A DNA stretch of 64,000 bases, from NCBI GenBank assembly GCA_963765585.1, contig CAVXXB010000002.1:124001-188000 (forward strand), written 5' to 3'. Below are positions 1-10,326 of the stretch, piece after piece (the stretch's first letter is position 1; each line of letters begins with the position of its first letter). This DNA is from CAVXXB01 sp963765585. GTDB taxonomy: Bacteria > Calditrichota > Calditrichia > JAJRVZ01. The position numbers and the translations under genes are program-made. The notes beneath the pieces were generated by a model. That model was not told where the DNA came from. It saw only the letters and a program-made list of their open reading frames with translations, and made no database searches.

Positions 1-1084
1 GTATTGCTGAAAAGCCATTTACCTTTATTTCTTTTTCATCGTCTATACGCGCCTTGGTATTCTTTACAAAATCATTAAATGACTCTCTAATAGTGCCTAT
101 GGATGATAGACTAAACACAACTGCCCCCTTCTCATCTGCGGATACAATCTGTACCTGAGAGGGGGAATTTTGCAGTTTCCAACCAGTTGGATATGGAAAC
201 ATAAATTTTAAATCCGGATGATAAAATACATTATTTTCAGTAAAACCCTGTCGCGGATTGTCCCCATACACCAATCCGTTAATCCGGTTGAGATATTCAT
301 TTCGATTTACTTTCAGATCCGTAGCATTAACCTTTGTGCGCCATTCATCTGATTTTTTTTGCACATCGACCACCCGGTCTGCCGGATTCGGATGGGTAGA
401 AAACCAGTCCGGTAACCCGCTCTGACTGCTCTGACTTTGCATCTGGTCCAATGTTTGGAAGAAATTTGACATTTCCCGGGCATCATAACCAACCTTTGTG
501 GCATACTCTACACCAAGATCATCCGACTGACGCTCATGGTCCCGGCTAAACTTCAGGAATAATAAACCAATGCCCTGCGCAGCCATTCCGGCATAATGGG
601 CAAACTCCGGTGCCAGTACGGTTCCCAGCCCCAGGCCCAGCTGTGCGACCTGGGCATTTGAATATTGCTGCGCAGAGTGCCTGGCAGTGACATGTCCGAT
701 TTCGTGACCAACCACACCGGCCAACTCGGCTTCACTATTCATATAGGCCATAATTCCTCTGGTGATATACACAAATCCACCCGGGACAGCAAATGCATTA
801 ATTACCGGGCTATCCATCAGTTTGAAATCAAATTTTAGTTGTGGGCGATGGGAGACCTTAACCATCGTATTGCCAAGATCATCCAGATATTTTTGCAGAT
901 TTTCATCTTCATAGACACCATACATTTGCACTATGGATGGATCAGATTGCCGGCCAAGATTTATTTCATCTGTCTCACTCAACAACATAAATTCTTTTTT
1001 CCCGGTTACCGGATTAACCGCACATGATAAAATAAACAACAAAGTGACTGTAATGATGACAATTGTAATTTTATGTTTGAACAT
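1..1084 (-). CDS. M48 family zinc metallopeptidase lipoprotein, 3' end outside the window
   Basis: The reverse-strand frame is open from an ATG at 1084 to the window edge, so the C-terminus is missing. The protein begins with a charged stretch, a hydrophobic segment and a lipobox ending in Cys21 (LFILSC), so it should be a lipoprotein. The zinc motif HEIGH lies at about residues 127-131, followed by helical sequence containing a downstream Glu (HERQSDD region) as in M48 peptidases. A segment near 'AVPGGFVYITRG' is the usual M48 strand before the metal helix. By family it acts as a periplasmic envelope-quality-control protease (BepA/LoiP/YfgC type); substrate is unknown. A GGGA-like ribosome site lies just upstream of the ATG. 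The family call is firm; the role is inferred from homologues. Confidence 0.9.
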   Translation of the reverse strand, partial: MFKHKITIVIITVTLLFILSCAVNPVTGKKEFMLLSETDEINLGRQSDPSIVQMYGVYEDENLQKYLDDLGNTMVKVSHRPQLKFDFKLMDSPVINAFAVPGGFVYITRGIMAYMNSEAELAGVVGHEIGHVTARHSAQQYSNAQVAQLGLGLGTVLAPEFAHYAGMAAQGIGLLFLKFSRDHERQSDDLGVEYATKVGYDAREMSNFFQTLDQMQSQSSQSGLPDWFSTHPNPADRVVDVQKKSDEWRTKVNATDLKVNRNEYLNRINGLVYGDNPRQGFTENNVFYHPDLKFMFPYPTGWKLQNSPSQVQIVSADEKGAVVFSLSSIGTIRESFNDFVKNTKARIDDEKEIKVNGFSAI

Positions 1085-1258
1085 AACATTCCCTTTTTTT
1101 TATTCACAATATACAATTTAATTTAAGGTACGAACAGAAAGAAATTCAAATTTTTATCACCTGAAATCATGGAGTAATGCTTAAAATAATATAAAATTTA
1201 TTGTTTTTTGTGTTCGATGTACGTAGAATATATTTTTATTTCTTATAGTGTTCATTAA

Positions 1259-1471
1259 TTGAGAACAATCATGGACAAAAGTAAAAGATGGATTACCCAG
1301 TCTCTGGAACGAAAGGCCTTTGAGGATATTATATCCACTACATTTCAACGATACAAAGATAATTTGATGTGCTCGCAAACTATCCTTGATGAAATCATTC
1401 AGCATGTCACAAAGGATATTCGCGATCAGTTGCAGGGGCTTTCCCGGGAAGCAAGGAAAAATAACCCTTAA
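1259..1471 (+). CDS. small hypothetical protein, about 66-70 aa
   Basis: A short open frame reads from a TTG at 1259 or, more likely, an ATG at 1271 (MDKSKRW). The product is charged and appears helical, with Arg/Lys-rich ends and no signal peptide or membrane segment. It lies alone between the divergent M48 peptidase gene and the DMT transporter gene. I see no strong ribosome binding site and no family signature. An antisense frame over the same bases (1181-1405) looks less protein-like. Treat as a possible small gene only. Confidence 0.4.
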   Translation: MRTIMDKSKRWITQSLERKAFEDIISTTFQRYKDNLMCSQTILDEIIQHVTKDIRDQLQGLSREARKNNP

Positions 1472-1577
1472 CGCTACTAATTAAACTACAGATATTTGGC
1501 ACAATTTCAATCAAACTGGTATGTCCCTGATGAATACTGAAGTCCATGCCACGGAAACAGCTCTCCGGTTTTGATCA

Positions 1578-2453
1578 ATGGCAATTTCAAACAGAGTAAA
1601 AATATACAGTATACTGCTTCTGGCGATATTAGTTGTCTCCACCAGTGCAATTTTCATTCGTTGGGCCGATGATGTCTCGTCTCCGGTACTGGCATTTTAT
1701 CGTCTGCTCATAAGCGGACTCATTCTTTTAACAACCAACCTTATCATTATAAAAAAGAAACCCGTAAAAAAATTAGAATGGCATTGGCATTATATCCTGG
1801 CTGGTATTTTTCTGGCCCTGCATTTCATAACCTGGATTGGCGCACTAAAACTAACGACCATCGCCAACGCTATATTTTTGGGAACCACCCATCCGTTTTT
1901 TGCCGTTATTCTTTCAATTCTATTTCTCAAAGAAACCCCAAAAGGAACGGTCATTCCGATTTTTGTTCTCTGTCTTATTGGGATATATCTAATGGTCAGG
2001 AGTGACCTCGGCTTAAGTGTCGACCATTTGACCGGTGATATATACGCAGTATTATCTGCAATATTTTTTGCTTCCTATCTTCTCATTGTAAGATTGCACC
2101 GCGATAAAATTCAAATTGTTGCGTATTTGGGTTCAGTGTATACTATTGCCGCCTTTGTGTGTCTGCTTTTTATATTAATCAGAGGAGATGCGTTGACCGG
2201 ATTTGCAGATAGAAGTTGGCTTATGATAATACTGCTTGCCATTGGTCCAAGCCTGACGGGTCATTCATTGCTAAACTGGGTATCCAGACATTTGGAAATA
2301 TACAAAGTTAATCTGGCAATGTTATTAGAACCGGTTTTGGCCACTATAGCAGGAATGTTAATTTTTATGGAATTTCCCGATCCGTTATTTTACCTGGGAG
2401 CGGTTTTGATATTTATTGCTCTGACTCGCGTAATGCTTGTGAGTCGATCATAA
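1578..2453 (+). CDS. EamA/DMT-family permease, 291 aa
   Basis: The 291-residue product is almost entirely hydrophobic with about ten predicted membrane helices arranged as two EamA repeats (roughly residues 10-140 and 150-285), the standard size and layout of drug/metabolite transporters. Typical features include 'STSAIFIRWA' in the first helix and 'GALKLTTIANAIFLGTTHPFF' style sequence in helix 4 (here quoted in part: LTTIANAIFLG), and 'SLLNWVSRHLEI' near the end of the second repeat. DMT proteins export or exchange small metabolites across the inner membrane; substrate cannot be inferred. It appears monocistronic. Confidence 0.9.
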   Translation: MAISNRVKIYSILLLAILVVSTSAIFIRWADDVSSPVLAFYRLLISGLILLTTNLIIIKKKPVKKLEWHWHYILAGIFLALHFITWIGALKLTTIANAIFLGTTHPFFAVILSILFLKETPKGTVIPIFVLCLIGIYLMVRSDLGLSVDHLTGDIYAVLSAIFFASYLLIVRLHRDKIQIVAYLGSVYTIAAFVCLLFILIRGDALTGFADRSWLMIILLAIGPSLTGHSLLNWVSRHLEIYKVNLAMLLEPVLATIAGMLIFMEFPDPLFYLGAVLIFIALTRVMLVSRS

Positions 2454-2582
2454 TTTTAGAGTACCCGAACTGCTAATGATACCTATCTGGTAATTCACTC
2501 TCAAATACTGTCAATCCTGTTCCAAAGCGATCCCGTTGGGATTATCCCGTCTAAAACTCAATTCTCCTGGTCGCATGCCATA

Positions 2583-4474
2583 CTATTTTATTATCGTAAT
2601 CTTTCTCTGATATAGCTCGCCTCCCGCAACCATATTGACCAGATATATGCCACTTGCCAGCTCAGATCCATCCAGACTCACACGATGCTCTCCTGGTAGA
2701 TGCCACAGATTCTTTTGAATCGATTTAACACGTCTTCCCTGAATATTATAGAGATCCAGACTTACATTCATTGGTTGCGGTAAAGTGTAATAAATTGTTG
2801 TCATCGGATTAAACGGATTGGGATATATATCCAGCGACAAATGCAAATTATCAGGAATGTTCCCATCAATAACTGAAGTTCCCGAGGCGGTTAACAACAC
2901 AGATGTTACCGACAGGCTTGGCAGATTTAAAGAGAATGAGTTATTTGATACTGTTACGCTGCCATGCTCCAATGCATTCTGTGTATGTGAGATGAATGTT
3001 TCCTGGTCGGGTAAATCATTCAACATCAAATATGAATATTGTCCATTATCGATAGTAAAGTTTTCGATGTTCACTGTGACATCCTGGTTTGCAGCCAGAT
3101 CACGGTTTACCAGTACAATCGTCATAGAATCCGATACGGCATTGACAGAGGTGTAGGCCGATACCAGAGTATCGATGGTCGAAGTTGACTTCACCCGGAA
3201 TTTTTTATTATATCGGCTGAACAAATGAAGTACTTCCCACATACCTGTTTCCCATTCCCACGGCGTAAAGATTTCACATCCCTCATCGGCAAAAACGCCC
3301 ATGGTGGATGCATACCATACTGCTGATACATCCGGATCATCAGAGTTGATTCCCATTTCGGTTACACCAAAAGTAATCCCATGATCTTCACCCATATATT
3401 GATCCAGCCATTCACGACAGCGCTCAAAAATATATTCTTCCTGGATACTGCTATCCCAGTCTCCGGATCCGGCACGTCGGACACCATTTGCTCCGGGATA
3501 TCTATAGGACTTGTCAAACCATACCCGGTGTAACTGAACAATGTGTTCTGGTTTCGTCTCCGCCGGATAAAAATGCAGCGTAAGTACATCCAGTATCCTG
3601 ATACCATGGGATTGCTGTAACTCGGATATGCGTTTAATAAAATATTCAATAAGCGTATAGCTGGTGTTCCCGGACACAACTTTATTATTATTCCAGTTAT
3701 ACCATTGCCATTCATTGGCAAAAATCGGACCTGCAATCTTTATATCAGGAAATTTTGCCCGTGCTTTTTTTGCTACTGAATTGTACATCAGAATATAAGC
3801 CTCTACCGGAATTTGTGATTTCATAACATCATCATGAGTGCCACTCCAGATACCTGGTTCATTATCCATATTCCAGTATCTGAACTGGTTTTCATTCAAA
3901 CCGAGTCCGCCGTCACCAAACCAATGATCCAGGATGAGCTACGGTGGAATCTGCAGGCCAGTCTGTCAGATACAGGTTGGGATCACCTTCACCGGCATCC
4001 GGTCCTCCGCCACCGGCCCAGTTGTTTCTTACCCCCTCCCACCATGCACACTGATTGTAATTCCAGCAATCAAAATTGTAATTTTTATCCTCAGCAACCT
4101 TTCCCAATATCTGAAATCCGAATAAACCGTTGGCCTGCGGCATATTCTGATGAATGCTTGACGCTACGAAATCCCAATCATGGTCATAAACATTATTATA
4201 CCAGTCCGGATGACTTGAAATCTTGCGACGCCAGTTGTATTTAGTGGAATTATTTCCACCGCTCTCGCGAAAAATCCTGACCCCAGCATCACGGTATAGA
4301 CTGCCAATCCTCCTCATTGGTTAACCTGGTGGGATCATCGGACAAAGAGTTATTTCTCCCGTATATATAAGGTGAAATATCTTTTTTACCCTGTGTTGCA
4401 TTTACCGTTATCTCAGCAGCAGATAATTGTACTGAAAGAACAGACACCAGTATTAAGGCTAATAGTTTTGTCAT
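2583..4474 (-). CDS. secreted glycoside hydrolase family 44-like protein with T9SS sorting domain, two frameshifts
   Basis: Three reverse-strand frames join into one protein of about 629 residues if one extra base is removed near 4295-4300 and another near 3935-3940. The joined product has an ATG at 4474 after a GGAG site, a signal peptide ending near LSAAEI, then GH44-like sequence (PYIYGRNNS, then RIFRESGGNN), the putative acid/base in WNMDNEPG and a candidate nucleophile in GVTEMGIN. GH44 enzymes are retaining TIM-barrel endoglucanases/xyloglucanases. The C-terminus has 'IYPNPFNPMTTIYY' and a short beta domain, a Por/type IX secretion sorting signal, so the mature enzyme should be secreted or surface-held. 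The breaks may be sequencing errors or real inactivation; sequence on both sides remains well conserved. Confidence 0.8.
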
Positions 4475-4622
4475 CTTTACTCCGGGATTAATTTCGATCA
4501 TATGAAATAAATATGCAGAATGAAAATTAAGTATACAATATATTTTAATAGCAATCGCCTAGAGCAGGAAATGAACAGCAATTCAACTTAATTCTAACAA
4601 CTGACCACTGGCAATTTCTACT

Positions 4623-6330
4623 TTATGGGTGAGGCAACTTATGCTTTTTCCCGGTAATAATATCCTTCTGCTTATTTTTTCTTTTCACTGACTTCTCGAC
4701 AAAAACGGGTTTGCCGGAAAACGGATCACGTCCAGTCCAGTACATTAAGGTCGAATAAGTTGATGGCGTTGGTGTAAAAATCTGAATCTGTTCCGGCAGG
4801 ATGCCCAACTCCGATAGTGCATACTTTCTGAGACTTTTCATATCAGTTTCGGTACAGCCGGGATGTGCTGCGATCATATAATAAGTCAGGAATTGCTTCT
4901 TACCTGCTTTTTTAGTCGCCCGGGCAAACTGTCTTTTAAATTCTGTTAAATTTTCATTGGACGGTTTCCCCATCATGTCGAGGACATGTGTTTCAGAATG
5001 TTCCGGTGCTATTTTTAATTGACCGGATACATGATGTTCAACCAGGTTATCAAGATATGTCCGGCCGGATCTCTGGTCATTGACAATCATATCATACCGG
5101 ATACCAGAAGCTACATTTACTTTTTTAACTCCTTTAATACCTTTTATCGCCTTCAATATTGTTGTCTGACTTGAATGATTTACCGGCAATTCATCACAGA
5201 TATCGGGAAAAACACAACGTTTATCCGTACAGCATCCTTCCCGGTCTTTTCGTTTACATTCAAAGCCGTACATGTTTGCTGTGGGTCCGCCCACATCATG
5301 AATGGTGCCCTTGAAATCAGGATCTGCTGCAATTTCTCTGGCCTCATCTATAATGGATTGCATGCTGCGCCATCGAACTTTTCTGCCCTGGTGGACACTG
5401 ATGGCACAAAAATTACACTCACCATAACAACCGCGATGTGTCAATATGGAGAACCGGATGGTATCCAGTGCCTTGATCTTACCCTGGTCTTTATAAAATG
5501 GATGGGCATCCCGCATATATTTAATCTTATGTATTTCATCTAATTCTGCCATATTCAGATGAAGTGCCGGTGGGTTCTGAACAAGATACCGTGTCCCATG
5601 CTTTTGTATCAGAGTCTTCGCAGTTACCGGATCATTATTTTGATAAAAGGTGTGAAACATTTGTGTAAATTTTTCTTTATCCCCGGCAACCTCGTTAAAA
5701 TCCGGTAATTCAATTCTCTCTTGCGGTACTTCAGAGGAGATATAACATAGTCCTCGAATCTTTTCAGGATCCCCATCTCTTTTGATACACTCTGCCAATT
5801 CAACCACCGATCGTTCCGCCATGCCATATAAGAGATAATCCGCTTTGGCATCAAACAGAATGGATCCCCGAATCTTATCTGACCAATAGTCATAATGCGC
5901 TACTCTGCGCAAACTGGCTTCAATTCCCCCCAGAACAATGGGTTTCCGCGATTTATAATATCTCTTTATCAAATTTGTATAGATTATGGTTGCCCGGTCT
6001 GGCCTGCGGTCATTTTTTCCACCGGGAGTATAGTCATCGGACCGGCGTTTTTTTCCCGAAGCCGTATAATTGGCCACCATCGAATCCACACTCCCGGCTG
6101 TAACCGCCCAGAACAATTCTGGTTCTCCAAGACGGGTAATATCTTTCTCTGTCTTAATATCGGGTTGACAAATCACCCCGACCCGAAATCCGGCATGGGA
6201 TAAAATTTTACCGATTACCGCCACACCGATGTAAGGCGAATCGATATAGCTGTCTCCGGATACCAGAATGATGTCAAGCCTGTTCCATCCCAGACTAGTC
6301 AATCTCTGTTTTTGTTGTGGGTAAATACAT
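4623..6330 (-). CDS. ygiQ: YgiQ family radical SAM protein, N-terminal frameshift
   Basis: The main frame (TTG at 6302) gives 559 residues, but a better start lies at ATG 6330: it encodes MYLPTTKTEID, the usual YgiQ N-terminus, and joins the main frame if one extra T near 6299 is removed, giving about 568 aa. The radical SAM cluster motif is CYGECNFC in 'RGCYGECNFCAIS', in the usual mid-protein position. The C-terminal region carries 'FTPTPSTYSTLMYWTG' and a Lys-rich tail typical of the family. YgiQ proteins are conserved UPF0313 radical SAM enzymes whose reaction is not established. Isolated gene; the frameshift in such a conserved start region favours a sequence error. Confidence 0.92.
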
Positions 6331-6393
6331 GCTCATTACTCGCTACTCGTCACTCGGTTCTCAATTCTGGATTCATAAAACAGGATACAAGAT

Positions 6394-6535
6394 AATTTTT
6401 TATCAGGGTATACACAAGTTATCATGAATTTTTATCAGGGTATACACAAGTTTCGTGAAACTTATTTCAATAACTACTGTTAACTTTATTTCCTTTGGAC
6501 TTCAATAACTGACTGTTAACTTTATTTCCTTGGAC
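6394..6535. repeat. two pairs of short direct repeats in the ygiQ-typA spacer
   Basis: A unit containing ATCAGGGTATACACAAGTT occurs at 6394-6420 and again at 6428-6452. Directly after it a 35-bp unit containing CTGTTAACTTTATTTCCT occurs at 6466-6500 and, with one-base differences, at 6501-6535, so the second pair is truly tandem. No open frame covers them. They could be remnants of slippage or duplication, or protein-binding sites upstream of typA. Confidence 0.8.
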
Positions 6536-6997
6536 TAAAGAAAATTCTTGCGGCGCCGCGATGATGCAATGCTGAGAAACACTGGAATTATACAGTACAT
6601 AAAATATAGGTGATCAGTGAGAAATAAACAAGAATTTTCTTGACATCTATTCCCATGTTTTCTGGAACTTAATTATCAATGTAGTGTTCATCATTATTCT
6701 AATTTAAATATTTATTCTATGAATTGAACAGAAAATCGCCACAAATAAATAGAATACTAAATTAAGGCAATAAATGTGAGGATTCAGGAACCTGGGTGCT
6801 TAGGGATTGGTTCTTTATCCTGAACGTTTCCGGAGACAAGATACACTCTGCGTATCCGCACTTCTGCGAGATAAAATAAATTATGATCTGCTACGAAAAT
6901 CTTGGTAGATTCCGTGGCTTTTTGTGCATTTAATTTTATACCAAGCATCCTGAACTTATTTCAGGATGTGATTATATATTTGGAGAAGTTGTTCTTA
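6536..6997. other. non-coding spacer upstream of typA
   Basis: No convincing gene is visible. The stretch contains a phrase-like segment around 6781-6815 (CCTGGGTGCTTAGGGATTGG) that resembles the hairpin found at 8842-8915, and a perfect 9-bp-arm palindrome CATCCTGAA...TTCAGGATG at 6946-6968 just before the typA ribosome site. The frame that extends typA upstream to 6902 runs through this palindrome and looks non-coding. Confidence 0.6.
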
Positions 6998-8833
6998 ATG
7001 AGAAAAGAAAATTTTAGAAATGTCGCGATAATCGCCCACGTCGATCATGGAAAAACAACCCTGGTGGACGGTATGTTGAATCAAAGTGGAATTTTCCGTG
7101 AAAATCAACAGGTCGAAGAACGAATGATGGATTCCATGGATCTGGAACGGGAACGGGGCATTACCATCCTGGCCAAAAACACGGCAATTACATATAACCA
7201 TACTAAAATAAATATTATCGATACACCCGGTCATGCTGACTTTGGCGGTGAGGTCGAGCGCAGTCTGAATTTGGTCGATGGTGCCATTCTACTGGTGGAT
7301 TCAAGCGAAGGTCCGCTACCGCAAACAAGATTCGTTGTAAAAAAAGCTCTGGCAAAAAAATTACCTATCATTCTGGTGATCAATAAAATTGACCGGCCCG
7401 ATGGACGGATCGAGGAAGTGGTTAACGAAGTATATGATTTGTTCATTGATCTTGATGCCGATGAAGAACAAATCAATTTCCCCATATTATACACCAATGC
7501 AAAATTAGGTATTGCCCATAAGAAACCGGGAGACGGGGCCAAAAATTTAAAATTCCTTTTTGATACCATCGTTGAATGCATACCGGGTCCGGAATCGGAT
7601 GATGCATCCATACCGCAATTTCTTGTCACAAATCTGGATTATGATTCCTATATGGGAAAAATCGCCATAGGCAGGCTTTCCAACGGCATACTGGAGATGA
7701 ATAAAACCTACAGTCTGGTCAAAGAAGATAGTATCAAACCGAATATTAAATTCTCTGCTTTGTATACTTTTCAGAATATGGGTAAGAAACAGGTGGATAA
7801 GGTATTTTCGGGCGATATTATTGCTCTGGCCGGCGTGGATGATATCAGCATCGGTGACACAATTTCTTCTTTGGATGATCCCAAACCATTGCCCCGGATC
7901 CATGTGGATGACCCGACAATTTCAATGATCTTTTATGTCAATACAAGTCCGTTTGCCGGAAAGGATGGAAAATATTTAACCTCACGCCATCTGCGTGACC
8001 GTCTGCAAAAAGAAACGCTCGGCAATGTGTCAATTCAGATCAAGGAAACTGGTCGTGCTGATGCCTTTGAGGTTTGCGGACGCGGTGAATTACAGATGGC
8101 GGTTTTGATTGAGACCATGCGCCGTGAGGGGTACGAATTTATGGTTTCTAAACCACATGTTATTACCAAAGAGATTGATGGAAAAACCTGTGAACCGGTT
8201 GAACATATTTATATCGATGTGCCGGAAGATTATCTTGGTGTAATTACCGAAAAATTATCTCAGCGTAAAGGCAGAATGTCTAATCTGGTAAACCATGGAC
8301 ATGGCAGAGTTAACGTTGAATTTCTCATCCCATCGCGGGGATTGATTGGATTTCGCAGTCATTTTCTCACCGATACCAAGGGATCAGGTGTAATGAACTC
8401 AATTTTTCAGGGATATGAACCCTGGTTTGGCAAAATTCCACAACGCACCTCAGGCGCATTGGTAGCGGATCGCCCGGGAAGAATAAACTCTTACGCCACC
8501 CTGGCTATGGTTGATCGTGGTGAACTATTTCTTGATGTGGGAACCGCCGTATATGAAGGAATGATTCTCGGTGAACGAAATCGGAGTGGCGATTTAGATG
8601 TAAATATAACCAAGGAGAAAAAACTGACCAATATGCGCAGTTCAACTTCTGAAGCAACCGTTACCCTAAGACCGCCACGCATGCTCTCACTGGATCAGTC
8701 TATTGAATTTATTGCCGAAGACGAACTTGTTGAAATTACACCGGGCAGCATCAGACTTTCAAAGATAGAACGGGACAGACAGAAACGTCTTTCTATGGCA
8801 AAGAAGGAGAAGAAGGTCGAAGAGCCTGAATAA
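6998..8833 (+). CDS. typA: GTP-binding protein TypA/BipA, 611 aa
   Basis: A ribosome-associated translational GTPase of the EF-G family used in stress and low-temperature ribosome assembly. I start it at ATG 6998, ten bases after GGAGAAG, because the protein then begins MRKENFRNVAIIAHVDHGKT as in homologues; the open frame extends to 6902 but that extension is non-coding spacer. G motifs are visible: AHVDHGKT (residues 13-20), DTPGH, NKID. The RERGIT switch I motif and the typical C-terminal domain (GLIGFRSHFLTDTKG) are present. Length matches the family (about 600-615 aa). It ends convergently with rho. Confidence 0.97.
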   Translation: MRKENFRNVAIIAHVDHGKTTLVDGMLNQSGIFRENQQVEERMMDSMDLERERGITILAKNTAITYNHTKINIIDTPGHADFGGEVERSLNLVDGAILLVDSSEGPLPQTRFVVKKALAKKLPIILVINKIDRPDGRIEEVVNEVYDLFIDLDADEEQINFPILYTNAKLGIAHKKPGDGAKNLKFLFDTIVECIPGPESDDASIPQFLVTNLDYDSYMGKIAIGRLSNGILEMNKTYSLVKEDSIKPNIKFSALYTFQNMGKKQVDKVFSGDIIALAGVDDISIGDTISSLDDPKPLPRIHVDDPTISMIFYVNTSPFAGKDGKYLTSRHLRDRLQKETLGNVSIQIKETGRADAFEVCGRGELQMAVLIETMRREGYEFMVSKPHVITKEIDGKTCEPVEHIYIDVPEDYLGVITEKLSQRKGRMSNLVNHGHGRVNVEFLIPSRGLIGFRSHFLTDTKGSGVMNSIFQGYEPWFGKIPQRTSGALVADRPGRINSYATLAMVDRGELFLDVGTAVYEGMILGERNRSGDLDVNITKEKKLTNMRSSTSEATVTLRPPRMLSLDQSIEFIAEDELVEITPGSIRLSKIERDRQKRLSMAKKEKKVEEPE

Positions 8834-8841
8834 TATTAAAA

Positions 8842-8915
8842 AGTCCCTGAGCGCCTAAGCACCTGAGTCCATGGTTTTAAACTGAAGGACTTAGGGACTT
8901 GAGTGCTTAGGGACT
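8842..8915. terminator. imperfect hairpin between convergent typA and rho
   Basis: AGTCCCT...CCTAAGCAC...GAGTCC at 8842-8870 is followed by GGACTT...GTGCTTAGGGACT ending at 8915, an imperfect inverted repeat with arms near 29 bases. Its position between two convergent stop codons suits a bidirectional terminator, but there is no strong U-tract and the arms also look like a dispersed phrase repeat (similar text near 6785). Confidence 0.45.
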
Positions 8916-8948
8916 ATATTCTACTTTTACATAAGCACAATTAAAGAA

Positions 8949-10061
8949 CTACAATCTCACCTTCTCCATCATCTCTTCATTTGTTTTGGCCATTTTCATC
9001 ATTTTCAACAAACCTTTCATGGCGGCATCCGGTTCTAAATGGGCAATATTCCGTCGCAATTTTGAGACCCAGTCCATCTCTGCCTCAGTAAACAATAACT
9101 CTTCTTTCCGTGTTCCGCTGGATCTTATATTTATTGCCGGAAAGATTCGTGCATCTGCCAGCGATCGATCCAGTACAATTTCACTATTTCCGGTACTTTT
9201 AAATTCTTCAAAAATATAATTATCCATTCGCGAGCCGGTATCTACCAGAGCCGTGGCGATAACCGTAACGGAACCGCCATTCTCAACATTACGGGCCAAT
9301 CCAAAAAAACGGCGTGGAATCTCCAGTGCGCGGGCATCCAGACCACCGGAAAGGGTTCTGCGGGATCCTGTTCCATGCGAATTAAAGGCGCGGGACATTC
9401 GTGTAATGCTATCCAATAGGATGACCACATCCCGCCCGGCTTCTAATTCACAGCGGATATGAGCCAGGGTCAATTCAGCCAGATTTACATGCGCGTCGAT
9501 ACTGTGATCGCTGGAGCTGGCAAGTACTTCCGCATCAACACTTCGTCGAAAATGAGTCACCTCCTCCGGCCGTTCATCAATTAATAGTACAATAATTCTT
9601 ACATCGGGATCACTTTTTTGGATGGATACGGCAATTTCTTCAAGTATGCGGGTTTTGCCGGCCTTGGGTGGCGATACAATCAATCCACGTGTTCCCTTTC
9701 CGATCGGCGCAATTAATTCTATAATTCTCATGGATATAATACCGGAATCACCAAGATGCAATCGTTCAGCAGGATCTACTGCCGAGAGACGATCAAACCG
9801 GATTCTGTTTTTAAAATCGGCGGGCGCTTCACCACAGATTTTTTCTATAGAATCCAGTTGCAATCCTTTTGGACCTTGTTTAACCTTGCCGGTAATATCC
9901 GCACCATCCTCAAGTCGGTACTCTCTGGCAAATTGAGGGGATACCCAAATATCATCCGGTCCCGGTTGAAAAGAACGGTTGGGATCCCTCAGGAAACCAC
10001 TTCCCTTGCCGATCCGTTGGAACACTAAATTCTCAGTAAATGTCAATTCTTCTTTGCTCAT
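8949..10061 (-). CDS. rho: transcription termination factor Rho, short N-terminus
   Basis: The 370-residue protein is a hexameric RNA-dependent ATPase that ends transcription. Rho signatures include the Walker A loop SPPKAGKTRIL, 'VLLIDERPEEVTHFRRSV', 'LLDSITRMSRAFN', the Q/R-loop region 'SGGLDARALEIPRRFFG', and 'EEFKSTGNSEIVLDRSLADARIFPAI'. It is about 50 residues shorter than E. coli Rho: it begins directly at the RNA-binding OB-fold (QRIGKGSGFLRDPNRSF) and lacks the usual N-terminal helical Rho_N bundle. The ATG at 10061 follows a GAAGATG-type site, and I see no in-frame upstream extension with coding character. Function is confident; the short N-terminus looks genuine. Confidence 0.95.
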   Translation of the reverse strand: MSKEELTFTENLVFQRIGKGSGFLRDPNRSFQPGPDDIWVSPQFAREYRLEDGADITGKVKQGPKGLQLDSIEKICGEAPADFKNRIRFDRLSAVDPAERLHLGDSGIISMRIIELIAPIGKGTRGLIVSPPKAGKTRILEEIAVSIQKSDPDVRIIVLLIDERPEEVTHFRRSVDAEVLASSSDHSIDAHVNLAELTLAHIRCELEAGRDVVILLDSITRMSRAFNSHGTGSRRTLSGGLDARALEIPRRFFGLARNVENGGSVTVIATALVDTGSRMDNYIFEEFKSTGNSEIVLDRSLADARIFPAINIRSSGTRKEELLFTEAEMDWVSKLRRNIAHLEPDAAMKGLLKMMKMAKTNEEMMEKVRL

Positions 10062-10326
10062 CTGTTCATCTTCTTTTTTTCATTATTATCAAGCAACAAA
10101 ACTAAATATTTATGGTAAAATCATATCAACGGGCTTTTTAAATTCATTTGCCAGTCTGGTGGATAAATCAAAATGGATTTTACTGTGGAGAACCATTAAA
10201 AATATCAATTTTTATTTTAAATATTAATATCTGAGGTATCCTGATGATATCAATTTTTGCTGTATAGTTTTATGCAAGCGAAAGTATACACTGAATATAC
10301 TGAAATATAAAACTTGTGCAAATTGC

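Noticed and set aside
313..735. Two small reverse ORFs near the window start
   Set aside because: They are out-of-frame shadows of the M48 peptidase, whose frame is open to the window edge.
1060..1170. Protein kinase catalytic domain in the 1547-residue protein (numbers are residues)
   Set aside because: Only loose resemblance; the ATP-site lysine, HRD-like and DFG-like motifs are not convincing, so I keep it as unknown.
5175..5543. 122-aa forward ORF inside ygiQ
   Set aside because: It is a shadow frame antisense to a well-conserved radical SAM gene.
6394..6535. CRISPR array
   Set aside because: Only two copies of each repeat, the second pair without spacers, and no cas genes nearby.
6902..6997. 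Upstream extension of typA giving a 643-residue protein
   Set aside because: The extension runs through a palindromic repeat and lacks similarity to TypA; ATG 6998 has a strong ribosome site.
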